Source: REEB95 sp035934995
GTDB lineage: Bacteria > Pseudomonadota > Alphaproteobacteria > ATCC43930 > CGMCC-115725
Length of the DNA stretch: 34,755 nucleotides
NCBI GenBank assembly: GCA_035934995.1
Contig: DASYXI010000008.1
Span: forward strand, 1 to 34,755
Direction of reading: 5' to 3'
The position numbers and the translations under genes are program-made. The notes beneath the pieces were generated by a model. The model was not told the origin of the DNA and ran no database searches. It saw only the letters and a program-made list of their open reading frames with translations. Below, one piece after another: positions 14,366 through 22,814 of the stretch. The stretch's first letter is position 1. Every line of letters begins with the position of its first letter.

Positions 14366-16930
14366 CTAGAGGGCGCGGGCGACCTCTTCGACCTCGAAGC
14401 ACTCGATAACGTCGCTCTTCTCGATGTTCTCGTAGTTCTCGAAGGCCATGCCGCATTCGGTGCCCTCGCGCACTTCGCGGACCTCGTCCTTGAAGCGCTT
14501 CAGGGTCTTCAGGCTGCCTTCGTGGATGACGACGTTATCGCGCAACAACCGCACCTTGGCGCCGCGCCGCACCATGCCTTCGGTCACCATGCAGCCGGCC
14601 ACCTTGCCGACCTTGCTGATGTTGAAGACCTCGCGAATCTCGGCGTTGCCGAGGAAGCGCTCACGCCGGGTCGGCGCCAGCAGGCCCGACAGGGCGCCTT
14701 TCATGTCCTCGATCACTTCGTAGATGATCGAGTAATAGCGGATTTCGACGCCGTCGCGCCGCGCCAGATCGCGCGCCTGCGGATTGGCGCGGACGTTGAA
14801 GCCGATGATCACGGCGTTGGACGCTTTGGCGAGGATCACGTCGCTTTCGTTGATGCCGCCGACCGCGGCGTGCAGCAGACGCACCGCAACCTCGGCCGTG
14901 CCGAGGCCCTTGAGCGACGCGTTGATCGCCTCGAGCGAGCCCTGCACGTCGGATTTGACCACGACCGCGAGTTCCTTCGCGGTGCCCGCGGCGATCTGCG
15001 AGAACATCTGCTCGAGCGTGCCGCGACCCGCGGCGGCGGCGGCCTTCTGACGGCGCAGCCGTTGCCGATATTCGGTGATGTCGCGCGCCTTGGCTTCGCT
15101 GTCGACGACGATGAAATCATCGCCGGCGAGCGGCGTGCCGTTGAGACCCAGGACTTCGACCGGCGTGGCCGGGCTGGCGGAATTCACGGTCTGGCCGCGA
15201 TCGTCGATCAAGGCGCGCACGCGGCCCCATTCGCTGCCGGCGACAAAGATGTCGCCGGTCTTGAGCGTGCCGCGCTTGATCAGCACCGTCGCGACCGAGC
15301 CGCGGCCGCGTTCGAGCTTGGCCTCGATCACGCTGCCCTCGGCTGGACGGTCTGGATTGGCCTTGAGATCGAGCACTTCGGCTTGCAGCAGGATGACTTC
15401 CTCGAGCTTCTCGAGGTTGATCTTCTTGGTCGCCGAAACCTCGATGTCCATCACGTCGCCGCCCAGATGCTCGAGCACGACTTCGTGCTGCAGCAGGTCC
15501 TGGCGCACGCGCTCGGCCTTAGCGTCCGGCTTGTCGATCTTGTTGATGGCGACGATCATCGGCACCTTGGCTTCGCGGGCGTGGCGGATGGCCTCGACCG
15601 TCTGCTCCTTGATGCCGTCGTCGGCCGCGACCACCAGCACGACGATGTCGGTGATCTGCGCGCCGCGCGCCCGCATCGCCGTGAACGCCTGGTGACCCGG
15701 CGTGTCGATGAAGGTGATGCGCTGACCGTTCTTGAGCGCCACCTGATAGGCGCCGATATGCTGGGTGATGCCGCCGGCCTCGCCGGAGGCGACGTCGGTC
15801 GAACGGAGCGCGTCGAGCAGCGATGTCTTGCCGTGGTCGACGTGGCCCATCACGGTCACCACCGGTGGCCGCGCCTTGAGCGTTTCCGGCGCGTCCGCTT
15901 CGCCGACCAAGCCGACTTCGACATCGGCTTCGGACACACGACGCACTTTGTTGCCGAATTCGGTGGCGATGAGCTCGGCGGTGTCGGCGTCGATGTTCTG
16001 GGTGATGGTCGCCATGACGCCCATGTCGAAGAGCTTCTTGACCACTTTGGCGCCCTGCTCAGCCATGCGGTTGGCGAGCTCTTGCACCGTGATGGTTTCG
16101 GGGATCACGACCTCGCGCACCTGCTTGACCTGCGCGTCCCCGTGCTGGAGCTGATGCAGGCGCTGTTTCTCGCGTTCGCGCTGACGCCGGAACTGCGATT
16201 CGCTGCGCGTACGCTCTTCACCCTCGTCGTTGATGGCGCGCGTGACGGTGAGTTTGCTGCGCTGCTTCGGCTCGTCGCGGCGCGGCGCGATCGCCGGGCG
16301 TTTGGGGCCGGCGCCGGGACGGCGCGCGCGGTCGTCCTCTTCCTCTTCGACGACCTTGACCTTGCCGGCGGCCGACAGCGCGGCCACTTTGGCAGCGGCG
16401 GCGTCGCCGGCGCGCTTGGCGACTTCGCGGCGCGAAATTTCCGCCGCCTGTTCGACCTTGCGTTGTTCGGCGCGTTGCTCGTCGGTGTTGCGCGCTTCGA
16501 CTTTGGGCGTCTCGGCCGGCCGCGGCGTGGCGGGTCGAGCCTTGGCGAGTTGCTGTTCGCGTTCGACGGCGGCGCGCGCGTCGGCGGCAGCCTGCTCTTC
16601 GGCCTTGAGCGCGCCCTTGAGGGCGCGGGAGCGGCGGGCCGCCTCTTCCGGCGTCAGGCCATGCGGCAGCACGACGCCACGGCGCGGCGGCGGCGGCGCG
16701 GCCGGCTTGGGCGCCTCCTTGGCGACCGTGGGCGCGGCTTCCGGGCGTTCGGGCAACCCGGTACCCGGCGCTGCGCGCTTGCGGCGGACTTCGACCTGCA
16801 CGGTCTTGGAGCGGCCATGCGGGAAGCTCTGCCGCACCGACCCGGTTTCGATCGGCTTGCGCAGCTCGAGTTTGCCGCTCGGGCGGCCACCCAGGGTCAA
16901 CGGGCGTTTTTCGTCGCTGTTATCAGCCAT
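14366..16930 (-). CDS. infB: Translation initiation factor IF-2
   Basis: An 854-aa GTPase that brings formyl-Met-tRNA to the 30S subunit. The N-terminus is an alphaproteobacterial type: LELRKPIETGSVRQSFPHGRS (20-41), then a long charged, Ala/Arg-rich linker to about residue 265. The conserved core starts near 275 (IPETITVQELANRM). The GTPase domain shows GHVDHGKT (362-369), DTPGH (409-413), NKID (463-466) and SATKK. Domain II and C-terminal tRNA-binding domains follow to FEVEEVARAL. The ATG at 16930 overlaps the ylxR stop by 8 nt; the longer frame upstream lies inside ylxR. Many long plus-strand frames opposite this gene are GC-driven shadows. Confidence 0.98.
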   Translation of the reverse strand: MADNSDEKRPLTLGGRPSGKLELRKPIETGSVRQSFPHGRSKTVQVEVRRKRAAPGTGLPERPEAAPTVAKEAPKPAAPPPPRRGVVLPHGLTPEEAARRSRALKGALKAEEQAAADARAAVEREQQLAKARPATPRPAETPKVEARNTDEQRAEQRKVEQAAEISRREVAKRAGDAAAAKVAALSAAGKVKVVEEEEDDRARRPGAGPKRPAIAPRRDEPKQRSKLTVTRAINDEGEERTRSESQFRRQREREKQRLHQLQHGDAQVKQVREVVIPETITVQELANRMAEQGAKVVKKLFDMGVMATITQNIDADTAELIATEFGNKVRRVSEADVEVGLVGEADAPETLKARPPVVTVMGHVDHGKTSLLDALRSTDVASGEAGGITQHIGAYQVALKNGQRITFIDTPGHQAFTAMRARGAQITDIVVLVVAADDGIKEQTVEAIRHAREAKVPMIVAINKIDKPDAKAERVRQDLLQHEVVLEHLGGDVMDIEVSATKKINLEKLEEVILLQAEVLDLKANPDRPAEGSVIEAKLERGRGSVATVLIKRGTLKTGDIFVAGSEWGRVRALIDDRGQTVNSASPATPVEVLGLNGTPLAGDDFIVVDSEAKARDITEYRQRLRRQKAAAAAGRGTLEQMFSQIAAGTAKELAVVVKSDVQGSLEAINASLKGLGTAEVAVRLLHAAVGGINESDVILAKASNAVIIGFNVRANPQARDLARRDGVEIRYYSIIYEVIEDMKGALSGLLAPTRRERFLGNAEIREVFNISKVGKVAGCMVTEGMVRRGAKVRLLRDNVVIHEGSLKTLKRFKDEVREVREGTECGMAFENYENIEKSDVIECFEVEEVARAL

Positions 16931-17597
16931 TGCACTCCAAAACCTTGACCTTCGTAGCGTCTTTTGCGCCGTCGCGGAAGCCTGCGAGCCGGGCCTGTTC
17001 CGCCAGGAAACGTTTGGCCAGCCGGCCCTTGCACAACGCCGCGTGGACGACATGGTCGCGCCCGAAGGCCTGCCCGAGCTCGGCGGCGGTCAACCGATCG
17101 GTTACCGGCAGCCCCGGCGCCAACCGCGTGAGCTTGCCGCGACCGTCGGCCGAACCGTCGGATGCTTCGACCAGCGTGGCGACACCGCCGTCGCGGACGG
17201 CTTTGCCGACCTGGGTGAAGCCGGCGACCGCCTGGCCGGCACGCCGCGCCAGACCGAGACATTCGATCGAACGCCGCACGAGCAGGGCCTCGACGCGGTC
17301 ATCAAGGTCCGATTCCGTCACGACGTCCTGCTTCGCCGCGCGCGCGAACAGCCGCTTGGCGACCGCGGTTTTCACGCTATCGCGGGTCGAGGTCAACCAC
17401 AGACCGCGGCCCGGCAAGCGGCCGTCGACGTCGGGCACGATGCGGCGCTCCGGATCGACGACAAAGCGCAGCAAGGCGCTGCGATCGCGACTTTCGCCCG
17501 TCACCAGACAGCGGCGTTGCGAGTCGCCATCGGGCGCGTCGAGACGCGCGCCAGCACCCGGCGCCGTCCTCTGTTCACGGGCAGGTCGTGCGGTCAT
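16923..17597 (-). CDS. YlxR (DUF448)-L7Ae-like fusion RNA-binding protein
   Basis: A 224-aa protein with two parts. Residues 25-95 are the YlxR domain: RRCLVTGESRDRSALLRFVVDP and DGRLPGRGLWLT. Residues 110-200 resemble an L7Ae/YlxQ fold (IECLGLARRAGQAVAGFTQVGKAVRDGGVATLVEASDGS). In Firmicutes these are two adjacent genes; fusion is usual in Alphaproteobacteria. The YlxR homologue RnpM modulates RNase P in Bacillus, but whether that applies here is unknown. The gene lies 6 nt after nusA and overlaps infB by 8 nt, its standard position. Confidence 0.9.
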   Translation of the reverse strand: MTARPAREQRTAPGAGARLDAPDGDSQRRCLVTGESRDRSALLRFVVDPERRIVPDVDGRLPGRGLWLTSTRDSVKTAVAKRLFARAAKQDVVTESDLDDRVEALLVRRSIECLGLARRAGQAVAGFTQVGKAVRDGGVATLVEASDGSADGRGKLTRLAPGLPVTDRLTAAELGQAFGRDHVVHAALCKGRLAKRFLAEQARLAGFRDGAKDATKVKVLECNG

Positions 17598-17603
17598 CGT
17601 GCG

Positions 17604-19163
17604 TTATTCCGCCTTGGCGTCAGGCGCCGCCGCATCCGCGGCGGGCTGATCGGGGAACCAGTGGGCGCGCGCCTTCATGATCACGGCGTTGGCGTCATCG
17701 GCATCGAGCTTGATGCCGGCGCCTTGCGCGATCTCGACCAGCTCGTCGCCGGCCAGATCGGCCAGATCGTCGAGCGTCTTGACGCCTTTTTCGCCGACCG
17801 CCACCAGCAGCGCCGGGCTCATGCCTTCAACTTGGGTGACCTCGTCGGCGACGCCGAGTTCGCGGCGGCGCGTCTCATGCTTCTCGTCGCGCTGCTTGAT
17901 GAAGGCGAGCGCGCGCTGTTGCAGCTCCTTGGCGACTTCTTCCTCGAACCCCTCGATGCCGGCGAGTTCGCCGGTCGGCACGTAGGCGATGTCCTCGACC
18001 GACGTGAAGCCCTCGGTCACCAGCAGGTGCGCGATGACGTCGTCGACGTCGAGCGCCTCGATGAAGAGCGCCGAACGGGTGCGGAATTCCTCTTGGCGCC
18101 GCTCGCTTTCCTCGGCCTCGGTCAGGATATCGATGTCCCAGCCGGTCAGCTGCGAGGCGAGCCGTACGTTCTGGCCGCGCCGCCCGATCGCCAGCGACAG
18201 CTGATCGTCGGGCACTACGACCTCGATGCGCCGCTGCTCCTCGTCCATCACCACCTTGGCGACCTCGGCCGGCGCCAGCGCGTTGACGACGAACGTCGCG
18301 GGGTCCTGCGACCATGGAATGATGTCGATCTTTTCGCCCTGCAGCTCGGCCACGACCGCCTGAACGCGCGAGCCGCGCATGCCGACGCAGGCGCCGACCG
18401 GGTCGATGCCGCTGTCGTTCGAGATCACGGCGATCTTGGCGCGCGAGCCCGGATCGCGCGCGACGGCGCGGATTTCGATGATGCCGTCGTAGATTTCGGG
18501 CACTTCCTGGGCGAACAGCTTGGCCATGAACTGGGGATGCGTCCGCGAAAGAAAGATCTGCGGGCCGCGCACTTCCTGGCGAACGTCGTAGATATAGGCG
18601 CGCACGCGCTCGCCCTGGCGGAAGCTTTCGCGCGGCAGCAGTTCGTCGCGACGCAAGATCGCCTCGGCGCGGCCCAGATCGACGATGACGTTGCCGAACT
18701 CGACGCGCTTGACCAGGCCGTTGACAATTTCGCCGACGCGGTCCTTGAACTCGTTGAACTGGCGCTGGCGTTCGGCATCGCGCACTTTCTGGACGATGAC
18801 CTGCTTCGCGGTCTGCGCCGCGATGCGGCCGAAATCGATCGGCGGCAGCGGATCGGTGAGGAAATCGCCGACTTCGGCCTCGGGATTGATCTTCTTCGCC
18901 GCCGTGAGGGAAATCTGCGCCGCCTCGTTGACGATGGGATCCGCGACCTCACGGAAGCGCATCAAGCGGATCTCGCCGCTCTTGCGGTCGATTTCGGCGC
19001 GGATGTCGTATTCCTGGCCGTATTTCGAGCGGCCGGCTTTTTGAATCGCCTGCTCCATCGCCTGGAGCACTTCGTCGCGATCGATGCCCTTGTCGCGCGC
19101 GACGGTGTCGGCGACCTGCAACAGTTCGAGGCGGGGGTAGGCGGCGCTGGTCTGTACGGCCAT
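17604..19163 (-). CDS. nusA: Transcription termination/antitermination factor NusA
   Basis: A 519-aa RNA-polymerase-binding factor affecting pausing, termination and antitermination. The order is an N-terminal polymerase-binding domain (10-130; LLQVADTVARDKGIDRDEVLQAMEQAIQ), S1 (about 137-205; VGEIVNGLVKRVEFGNVIVDL), two KH domains (about 230-350; GIDPVGACVGMRGSRVQAV and LSLAIGRRGQNVRLAS), and C-terminal acidic repeats (about 365-490; EALDVDDVIAHLLVTEGF and VGEKGVKTLDDLADLA). A short Ala/Pro-rich acidic tail ends it. GAGGAA precedes the ATG, 10 nt after rimP. The terminator in the rimP leader is a natural target for NusA-mediated feedback, by inference. Confidence 0.98.
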   Translation of the reverse strand: MAVQTSAAYPRLELLQVADTVARDKGIDRDEVLQAMEQAIQKAGRSKYGQEYDIRAEIDRKSGEIRLMRFREVADPIVNEAAQISLTAAKKINPEAEVGDFLTDPLPPIDFGRIAAQTAKQVIVQKVRDAERQRQFNEFKDRVGEIVNGLVKRVEFGNVIVDLGRAEAILRRDELLPRESFRQGERVRAYIYDVRQEVRGPQIFLSRTHPQFMAKLFAQEVPEIYDGIIEIRAVARDPGSRAKIAVISNDSGIDPVGACVGMRGSRVQAVVAELQGEKIDIIPWSQDPATFVVNALAPAEVAKVVMDEEQRRIEVVVPDDQLSLAIGRRGQNVRLASQLTGWDIDILTEAEESERRQEEFRTRSALFIEALDVDDVIAHLLVTEGFTSVEDIAYVPTGELAGIEGFEEEVAKELQQRALAFIKQRDEKHETRRRELGVADEVTQVEGMSPALLVAVGEKGVKTLDDLADLAGDELVEIAQGAGIKLDADDANAVIMKARAHWFPDQPAADAAAPDAKAE

Positions 19164-19173
19164 GTCGAATTCC

Positions 19174-19674
19174 TCAGATGGCTTCGCTGCGCGTCTTGTG
19201 ACGCGTCGCTTCGATGAGTTCGTCCGTCAGGACGAGTTTGGCGCGGGTAATGCCCGCGAGCGGCAGGCGCACGGTCTCGGCGCCTAAATTCACGGCCACG
19301 GCGTCGCCGTCGACTCCCAGCAGCCGGCCACGAAAGCGGCGGCGGCCGTCGAGCGGCTGCTGCAATTCGAGCTTGGCCTCGAAGCCGGCGAAGCGTTCAT
19401 AGTCTTCGCGCTCAAACAACGGTCGGTCGATGCCCGGCGAGCTGACTTCGAGCACGTAGGAGTCGGCGATCGGATCGGCGACGTCGAGCAGCGCCGAGAC
19501 GGTCTGGCTCACCAGCGAACAGTCGTCGACCGACATCGCCGTGCCGTCGACGCGTTCCGTCATCACCTGCAAGGTTGCGCGCCGTCCGCCGGTGAACACC
19601 GCGCGCACGACGCGATAGCCCATCGCGGCGAGCGATGGGGCGATCAGGGCTTCGATGCCTTTGGCGTCGATCAA
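19174..19674 (-). CDS. rimP: Ribosome maturation factor RimP (TTG start)
   Basis: A 166-aa protein needed for 30S assembly. Recognisable blocks are GIEALIAPSLAAMGYRVVRAVF, MSVDDCSLVSQTVSALLDVADPIADSYVLEVSSPGIDRPL (the SSPGIDRPL loop is diagnostic) and FAGFEAKLELQQPLDGRRRFRGRLLG. I use the TTG at 19674: AGGAG lies 7 nt upstream and no in-frame ATG precedes the conserved N-terminal helix. A GTG further upstream would fall inside the leader terminator hairpin. nusA follows after 10 nt. The leader hairpin plus terminator suggests that the operon is attenuated. Confidence 0.93.
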   Translation of the reverse strand: MIDAKGIEALIAPSLAAMGYRVVRAVFTGGRRATLQVMTERVDGTAMSVDDCSLVSQTVSALLDVADPIADSYVLEVSSPGIDRPLFEREDYERFAGFEAKLELQQPLDGRRRFRGRLLGVDGDAVAVNLGAETVRLPLAGITRAKLVLTDELIEATRHKTRSEAI

Positions 19675-19693
19675 CGCCGAACTCCTGCGCCAG

Positions 19694-19720
19694 AAATAAA
19701 AAGTGGGCCCCACGGCCCAC
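19694..19720 (-). terminator. Intrinsic terminator in the rimP-nusA operon leader
   Basis: On the minus strand, a perfect 7-bp stem, GTGGGCC-GTGG-GGCCCAC, is followed directly by TTTTTATTTC. The U-tract ends about 8 nt before the rimP AGGAG. It lies 104 nt past trmB and downstream of a candidate promoter, so it probably acts as an attenuator in the rimP leader as well as, or instead of, ending trmB transcripts. Confidence 0.85.
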
Positions 19721-19730
19721 CGTTCGATCT

Positions 19731-19750
19731 CCCCGGCTGGTATGCCGAGG
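19731..19750 (-). ncRNA. Leader hairpin upstream of the rimP terminator
   Basis: On the minus strand CCTCGGC pairs with GCCGGGG (one G-U pair) around the loop ATACCA, 10 nt before the terminator stem. Together they form a two-hairpin leader of the kind used for attenuation. Which factor senses it is unknown; NusA is a guess. Confidence 0.55.
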
Positions 19751-19781
19751 CTATGGGACTCTTGTTGTTGATTGCGGCCTT

Positions 19782-19809
19782 TATATAGGGAATTCCGCCG
19801 TTTGCGCAA
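19782..19809 (-). promoter_or_regulatory. Candidate promoter of the rimP-nusA-infB operon
   Basis: TTGCGC, 16 nt, then TATATA on the minus strand, starting just after the trmB stop. Transcription would start near 19775 and give a leader of about 100 nt containing both hairpins. Confidence 0.6.
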
Positions 19810-19823
19810 GGCTGGCGGGCGCT

Positions 19824-20522
19824 TTATCCGCGCCGCGCCAGGCGGAAAAGCCGCGGCCGGCGGCCGGCGGCCAGCGCTTTTTGCTCGTAACGGGTCGCCG
19901 GCCAATCCGCGGGCCGGTCGGGCCAATCGCCGTCGACGCACGCCAGCACGACAAAATCGGGCCGGCCGGCGAGCGCGTCGGCGATCCACGCGGCGTAATC
20001 GGCGTCGTCGGTCGCAACCCGCAGCTCGGCGCCCGGGCGCAGCGTCCGCGCCAGCTGGTCGAGCGTTTCGGGCGCGACGATGCGGCGCTTCTTGTGACGC
20101 TCCTTCGGCCAGGGATCGGGATAGAGGATGAAGGCGCGGCCCAGACTGCGATCGGGCAGGCAAGCCAGCAACAGTCGTGCGTCGTCGACGAAGAGGCGAA
20201 CGTTGGCGAGACCATCGCGCTCGATGGCGGCGAGCAGTTTGGCGATGCCATTTTCGAAGACCTCGGCGCCGAGCATCGCGACATCCGGATGCGCGCGCGC
20301 CTGTGCCGCCAGATGCTCGCCGGCGCCGAAGCCGATTTCGAGCCAGAGGTCTTTTGCGTGCGGCACCATCGTTGCCGGATCGAGCATCCCCGTTGGCGGC
20401 AGGGCGATGCGCAGCTGCGGCAACAGCGCGTCCATCAACGCGCGCCGTCCCGCGCGCAGCTTGCGGCCGCGGCGGCGTCCGTAGATCCGCCGGCGGGCGC
20501 CGGTTGCGGATTCAGCGATCAT
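19824..20522 (-). CDS. trmB: tRNA (guanine-N7-)-methyltransferase TrmB
   Basis: A 232-aa SAM-dependent enzyme methylating G46 in tRNA variable loops. Typical features are the N-terminal IYGRRRGRKL, the SAM-binding loop LWLEIGFGAGEHLAAQARAHP, GAEVFENGIAKLL, and the signature FILYPDPWPKERHKKRRI, followed by RVATDDADYAAWI. The length is normal. It follows the XRE regulator by 50 nt, where a hairpin (CGGCGC-N7-GCGCCG, 20547-20565) lies; no clear Shine-Dalgarno precedes the ATG. In related genomes metK usually separates these two genes but is absent here. Confidence 0.95.
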   Translation of the reverse strand: MIAESATGARRRIYGRRRGRKLRAGRRALMDALLPQLRIALPPTGMLDPATMVPHAKDLWLEIGFGAGEHLAAQARAHPDVAMLGAEVFENGIAKLLAAIERDGLANVRLFVDDARLLLACLPDRSLGRAFILYPDPWPKERHKKRRIVAPETLDQLARTLRPGAELRVATDDADYAAWIADALAGRPDFVVLACVDGDWPDRPADWPATRYEQKALAAGRRPRLFRLARRG

Positions 20523-20572
20523 GCGACAGCAGATACGCGGCGACGGCGGCGCCTGGCAAGCGCCGTCCTCGG

Positions 20573-21064
20573 TCAGCGCGAGCGCGGCCCGGGCGGCGTA
20601 TAGGCGTTGGCGATGGCCTTGGCGAGCTCGAACACGCGGCGGCGCAACTGTGGATCGGTGATACGGAGATAGGCGCGCACCAGCTCGAGCGTCTCGCGCC
20701 GCATGATCGGCTCGTTGCCGTAAAAGACGTCGGCCGGCTCACTGAGACCTTTGGGTGGCTTGACCGGCGCATCGGCGCCGACTGTCGTGCCGTCCGGCGG
20801 GTTCAAATCCGCGAAAAAGTACGACACCGGGACTTCGAGCACTTGCGCCAGCTCGTGCAGGCGGCTGGCGCCGATGCGATTGGTGCCGCGTTCGTATTTC
20901 TGCACCTGCTGGAAGGTGAGGCCGATCGCCTGACCGAGTTTTTCCTGACTCATGCCGAGCAACGTGCGGCGTAACCGAACGCGCGCACCGACATGCACAT
21001 CGATCGGATTCGGGTGTCCAGATTTGCTGCGGCGGCTACGGCCACCGCCGGGATTCGGTGTCAT
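20573..21064 (-). CDS. XRE-family helix-turn-helix regulator
   Basis: A 163-aa protein from the ATG at 21064 (MTPNPGGGRS), or 185 aa if the first ATG at 21130 is used; both lack a strong Shine-Dalgarno. Residues about 22-85 are a classical XRE domain: VGARVRLRRTLLGMSQEKLGQAIGLTFQQVQKYERGTNRI, then ELAQVLEVPVSYFF. The C-terminal part has RRETLELVRAYLRITDPQLRRRVFELAKAIA, a helical tail shared by a conserved alphaproteobacterial regulator at this locus. The target genes are unknown. GTATNC half-sites cluster just upstream (21096-21144) and could be an autoregulatory operator. Confidence 0.85.
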   Translation of the reverse strand: MTPNPGGGRSRRSKSGHPNPIDVHVGARVRLRRTLLGMSQEKLGQAIGLTFQQVQKYERGTNRIGASRLHELAQVLEVPVSYFFADLNPPDGTTVGADAPVKPPKGLSEPADVFYGNEPIMRRETLELVRAYLRITDPQLRRRVFELAKAIANAYTPPGPRSR

Positions 21065-21095
21065 CGATGCCTGTGTACGTCCCTGGGTGCCGAGA

Positions 21096-21144
21096 GTATT
21101 CGCATACAACGGTATACAGAGAGTAATCACACGCGATGGTATGC
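21096..21144. promoter_or_regulatory. Cluster of GTATNC half-sites upstream of the XRE gene
   Basis: GTATTCGCATAC (inverted repeat, 21096-21107), GTATAC (21112-21117) and GTATGC (21139-21144) lie within 49 nt. The region between the XRE and lnt genes is otherwise short. Binding by the XRE protein is a guess from position. Confidence 0.35.
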
Positions 21145-21185
21145 GGTCAACCGGTCCGCCACGTCCGCGACAGGCGGCTTTGGAC

Positions 21186-22814
21186 TCAACGCGCCCGGCC
21201 GCCGCGTCGCTCGAGCACGGTCGCGCCGGCGGCCGCGATCAGGCCGGCCAATAATAAAACGACAAAACCGGCGTCGCCGAAACGCGCATAAAGCGTTGGC
21301 GGCAGCGCCCGCGGCAGCGGTGCATCGAGCACGCCGACATCGTCGAGACCGAGACGCGCCACGACGCGGCCGAGCGGATCGATCATCGCCGAAATCCCAT
21401 TGTTGCCGTCGCGCGCCAGCGGCAATCCCTGCTCGACCGCGCGCAGGCGCGCTATCGCGAAATGCTGGAACGGCCCCGACGTGAAGCCGTACCAGGCGTC
21501 GTTGGTGATATTGAGGAGCCATTGCGGCCGCGTGCCGGGTTCGACCACCTGCTCGGGAAAGATTGCCTCGTAGCAAATCAACGGGCTGACCGGCGGCAGG
21601 TTCGGGAGATCGAGGGTGCGCGGTCCGGGTCCGGCCGAGAAATCGACAGTGCCCGGCGTGATCTTGTTGATCGGCAGGATGCTGCGGAAGGGGGCATACT
21701 CGCCAAAGGGCACCAGATGATGCTTGTCGTAGGTCGCGACGATGCGGCCATGGCGGTCGACGACCGCGAGACTGTTCCAGTAATGTGCCATCGGCGCCGG
21801 CGGCGGATCGCTGCGCAGGGTGCCGGCGATCACCAAGCCGCCCGGCGGCGCGGCGTGGGCCAGCGCCGCGCGCGCGTCGGGATCGCGCGCGAGCAGCGGC
21901 GGCCCCATGCTTTCGGCCCAGATCACCGCCGACACCTTGTCGAAGCCCGGTGCCAGGGTGAGGCCGAGCAGCCGGTGGAAGTCCGCGACCAGCGCCTGCG
22001 GATCATTGAAGAGCGTCTGCGGAATTGACGGCTGAACCAGCCGCAGCGTCACGCCGGGCAGATCGCTCCGCGGATGGTCCGCCAGCCGCCAGGCGCCGAA
22101 GCCTCCCATACCGGCAATCAGCACCAAGGCCGCCATCGCCGGCGTCAGCCGTGCGCCCGCCGGCGCGCCAAGCCGCGACGGCAAGATCGCCGCCAGCACG
22201 GTGAGAAAGCTCAGGCCGTAAATGCCGACCACCGAGGCGATCTGCAGCATCGCGGTCGAGCCCGGAAAGCCGCCCGACCAGGCATATCCAACCAAGTTCC
22301 ACGGAAAGCCGGTGAGGACATGGCCGCGCAAATATTCGAGCAGCGCCCACGACACCGCCAGCGCGCACGCACGGCCGGTGCCCGACAAGCGAAGCTGGCG
22401 CGCCGCCAGATCGCTGAGCCACAGTGCCAAGCCGGTGAAGATCGCCAGCCCGGCGGGAATCGCGACCTCGGCGATCGGAAACAGCCACCAGAGCTGCGCC
22501 CAGTCGACGGTGAGCGCGACGCCGATCCAATAAAGGCCGGCGGCGAAATAACCGGCGCCGAAACTCCAGCCGAGCGCGAAGGCCTGCCGCCCATTGCGAT
22601 TGCCGTCGGCGAGCCATGCCAAGCCGCCGAACGAGACCAGCAGCACCGGCGTCAAATCGACCGGCGGCAACGCGGCAGCGGCAAGCGCGCCCAAGAGCGC
22701 CGCGAGGCCGTATCGGCGCCAGCCGGCCAGCGCCACGGCCTGCAACGCCCCGCGCTGCAGGCTTCCGGCGGCGGCCGCGCCGCGCCACATGGCGGGCGCG
22801 CGAGTGTCAGCCAT
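21186..22814 (-). CDS. lnt: Apolipoprotein N-acyltransferase Lnt
   Basis: A 542-aa inner-membrane enzyme that adds the third acyl chain to lipoproteins. About seven hydrophobic segments fill residues 35-240, and a final one lies near 515. The periplasmic nitrilase-like domain has the catalytic triad E301 (IWAESMGPPLL), K364 (YDKHHLVPFGEY) and C414 (ICYEAIFP); supporting E372 and E416 are also in place. Two positions differ from the usual motifs: WAES where WPES is common, and ARDGNNGIS where NTGIS is common. Its start overlaps corC by 8 nt. It ends 122 nt before the XRE start. Confidence 0.95.
   Translation of the reverse strand: MADTRAPAMWRGAAAAGSLQRGALQAVALAGWRRYGLAALLGALAAAALPPVDLTPVLLVSFGGLAWLADGNRNGRQAFALGWSFGAGYFAAGLYWIGVALTVDWAQLWWLFPIAEVAIPAGLAIFTGLALWLSDLAARQLRLSGTGRACALAVSWALLEYLRGHVLTGFPWNLVGYAWSGGFPGSTAMLQIASVVGIYGLSFLTVLAAILPSRLGAPAGARLTPAMAALVLIAGMGGFGAWRLADHPRSDLPGVTLRLVQPSIPQTLFNDPQALVADFHRLLGLTLAPGFDKVSAVIWAESMGPPLLARDPDARAALAHAAPPGGLVIAGTLRSDPPPAPMAHYWNSLAVVDRHGRIVATYDKHHLVPFGEYAPFRSILPINKITPGTVDFSAGPGPRTLDLPNLPPVSPLICYEAIFPEQVVEPGTRPQWLLNITNDAWYGFTSGPFQHFAIARLRAVEQGLPLARDGNNGISAMIDPLGRVVARLGLDDVGVLDAPLPRALPPTLYARFGDAGFVVLLLAGLIAAAGATVLERRGGRAR

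Noticed and set aside
14522..16948. 808-aa plus-strand reading frame opposite infB
   Set aside because: It is antisense to a certain gene; its Asp/His/Val/Arg-rich composition is typical of frames created by high third-position GC. No recognisable domain or ribosome binding site.
16230..19217. 995-aa plus-strand frame opposite infB, ylxR and nusA
   Set aside because: It crosses three conserved genes on the other strand and has no coherent domain; a shadow frame.
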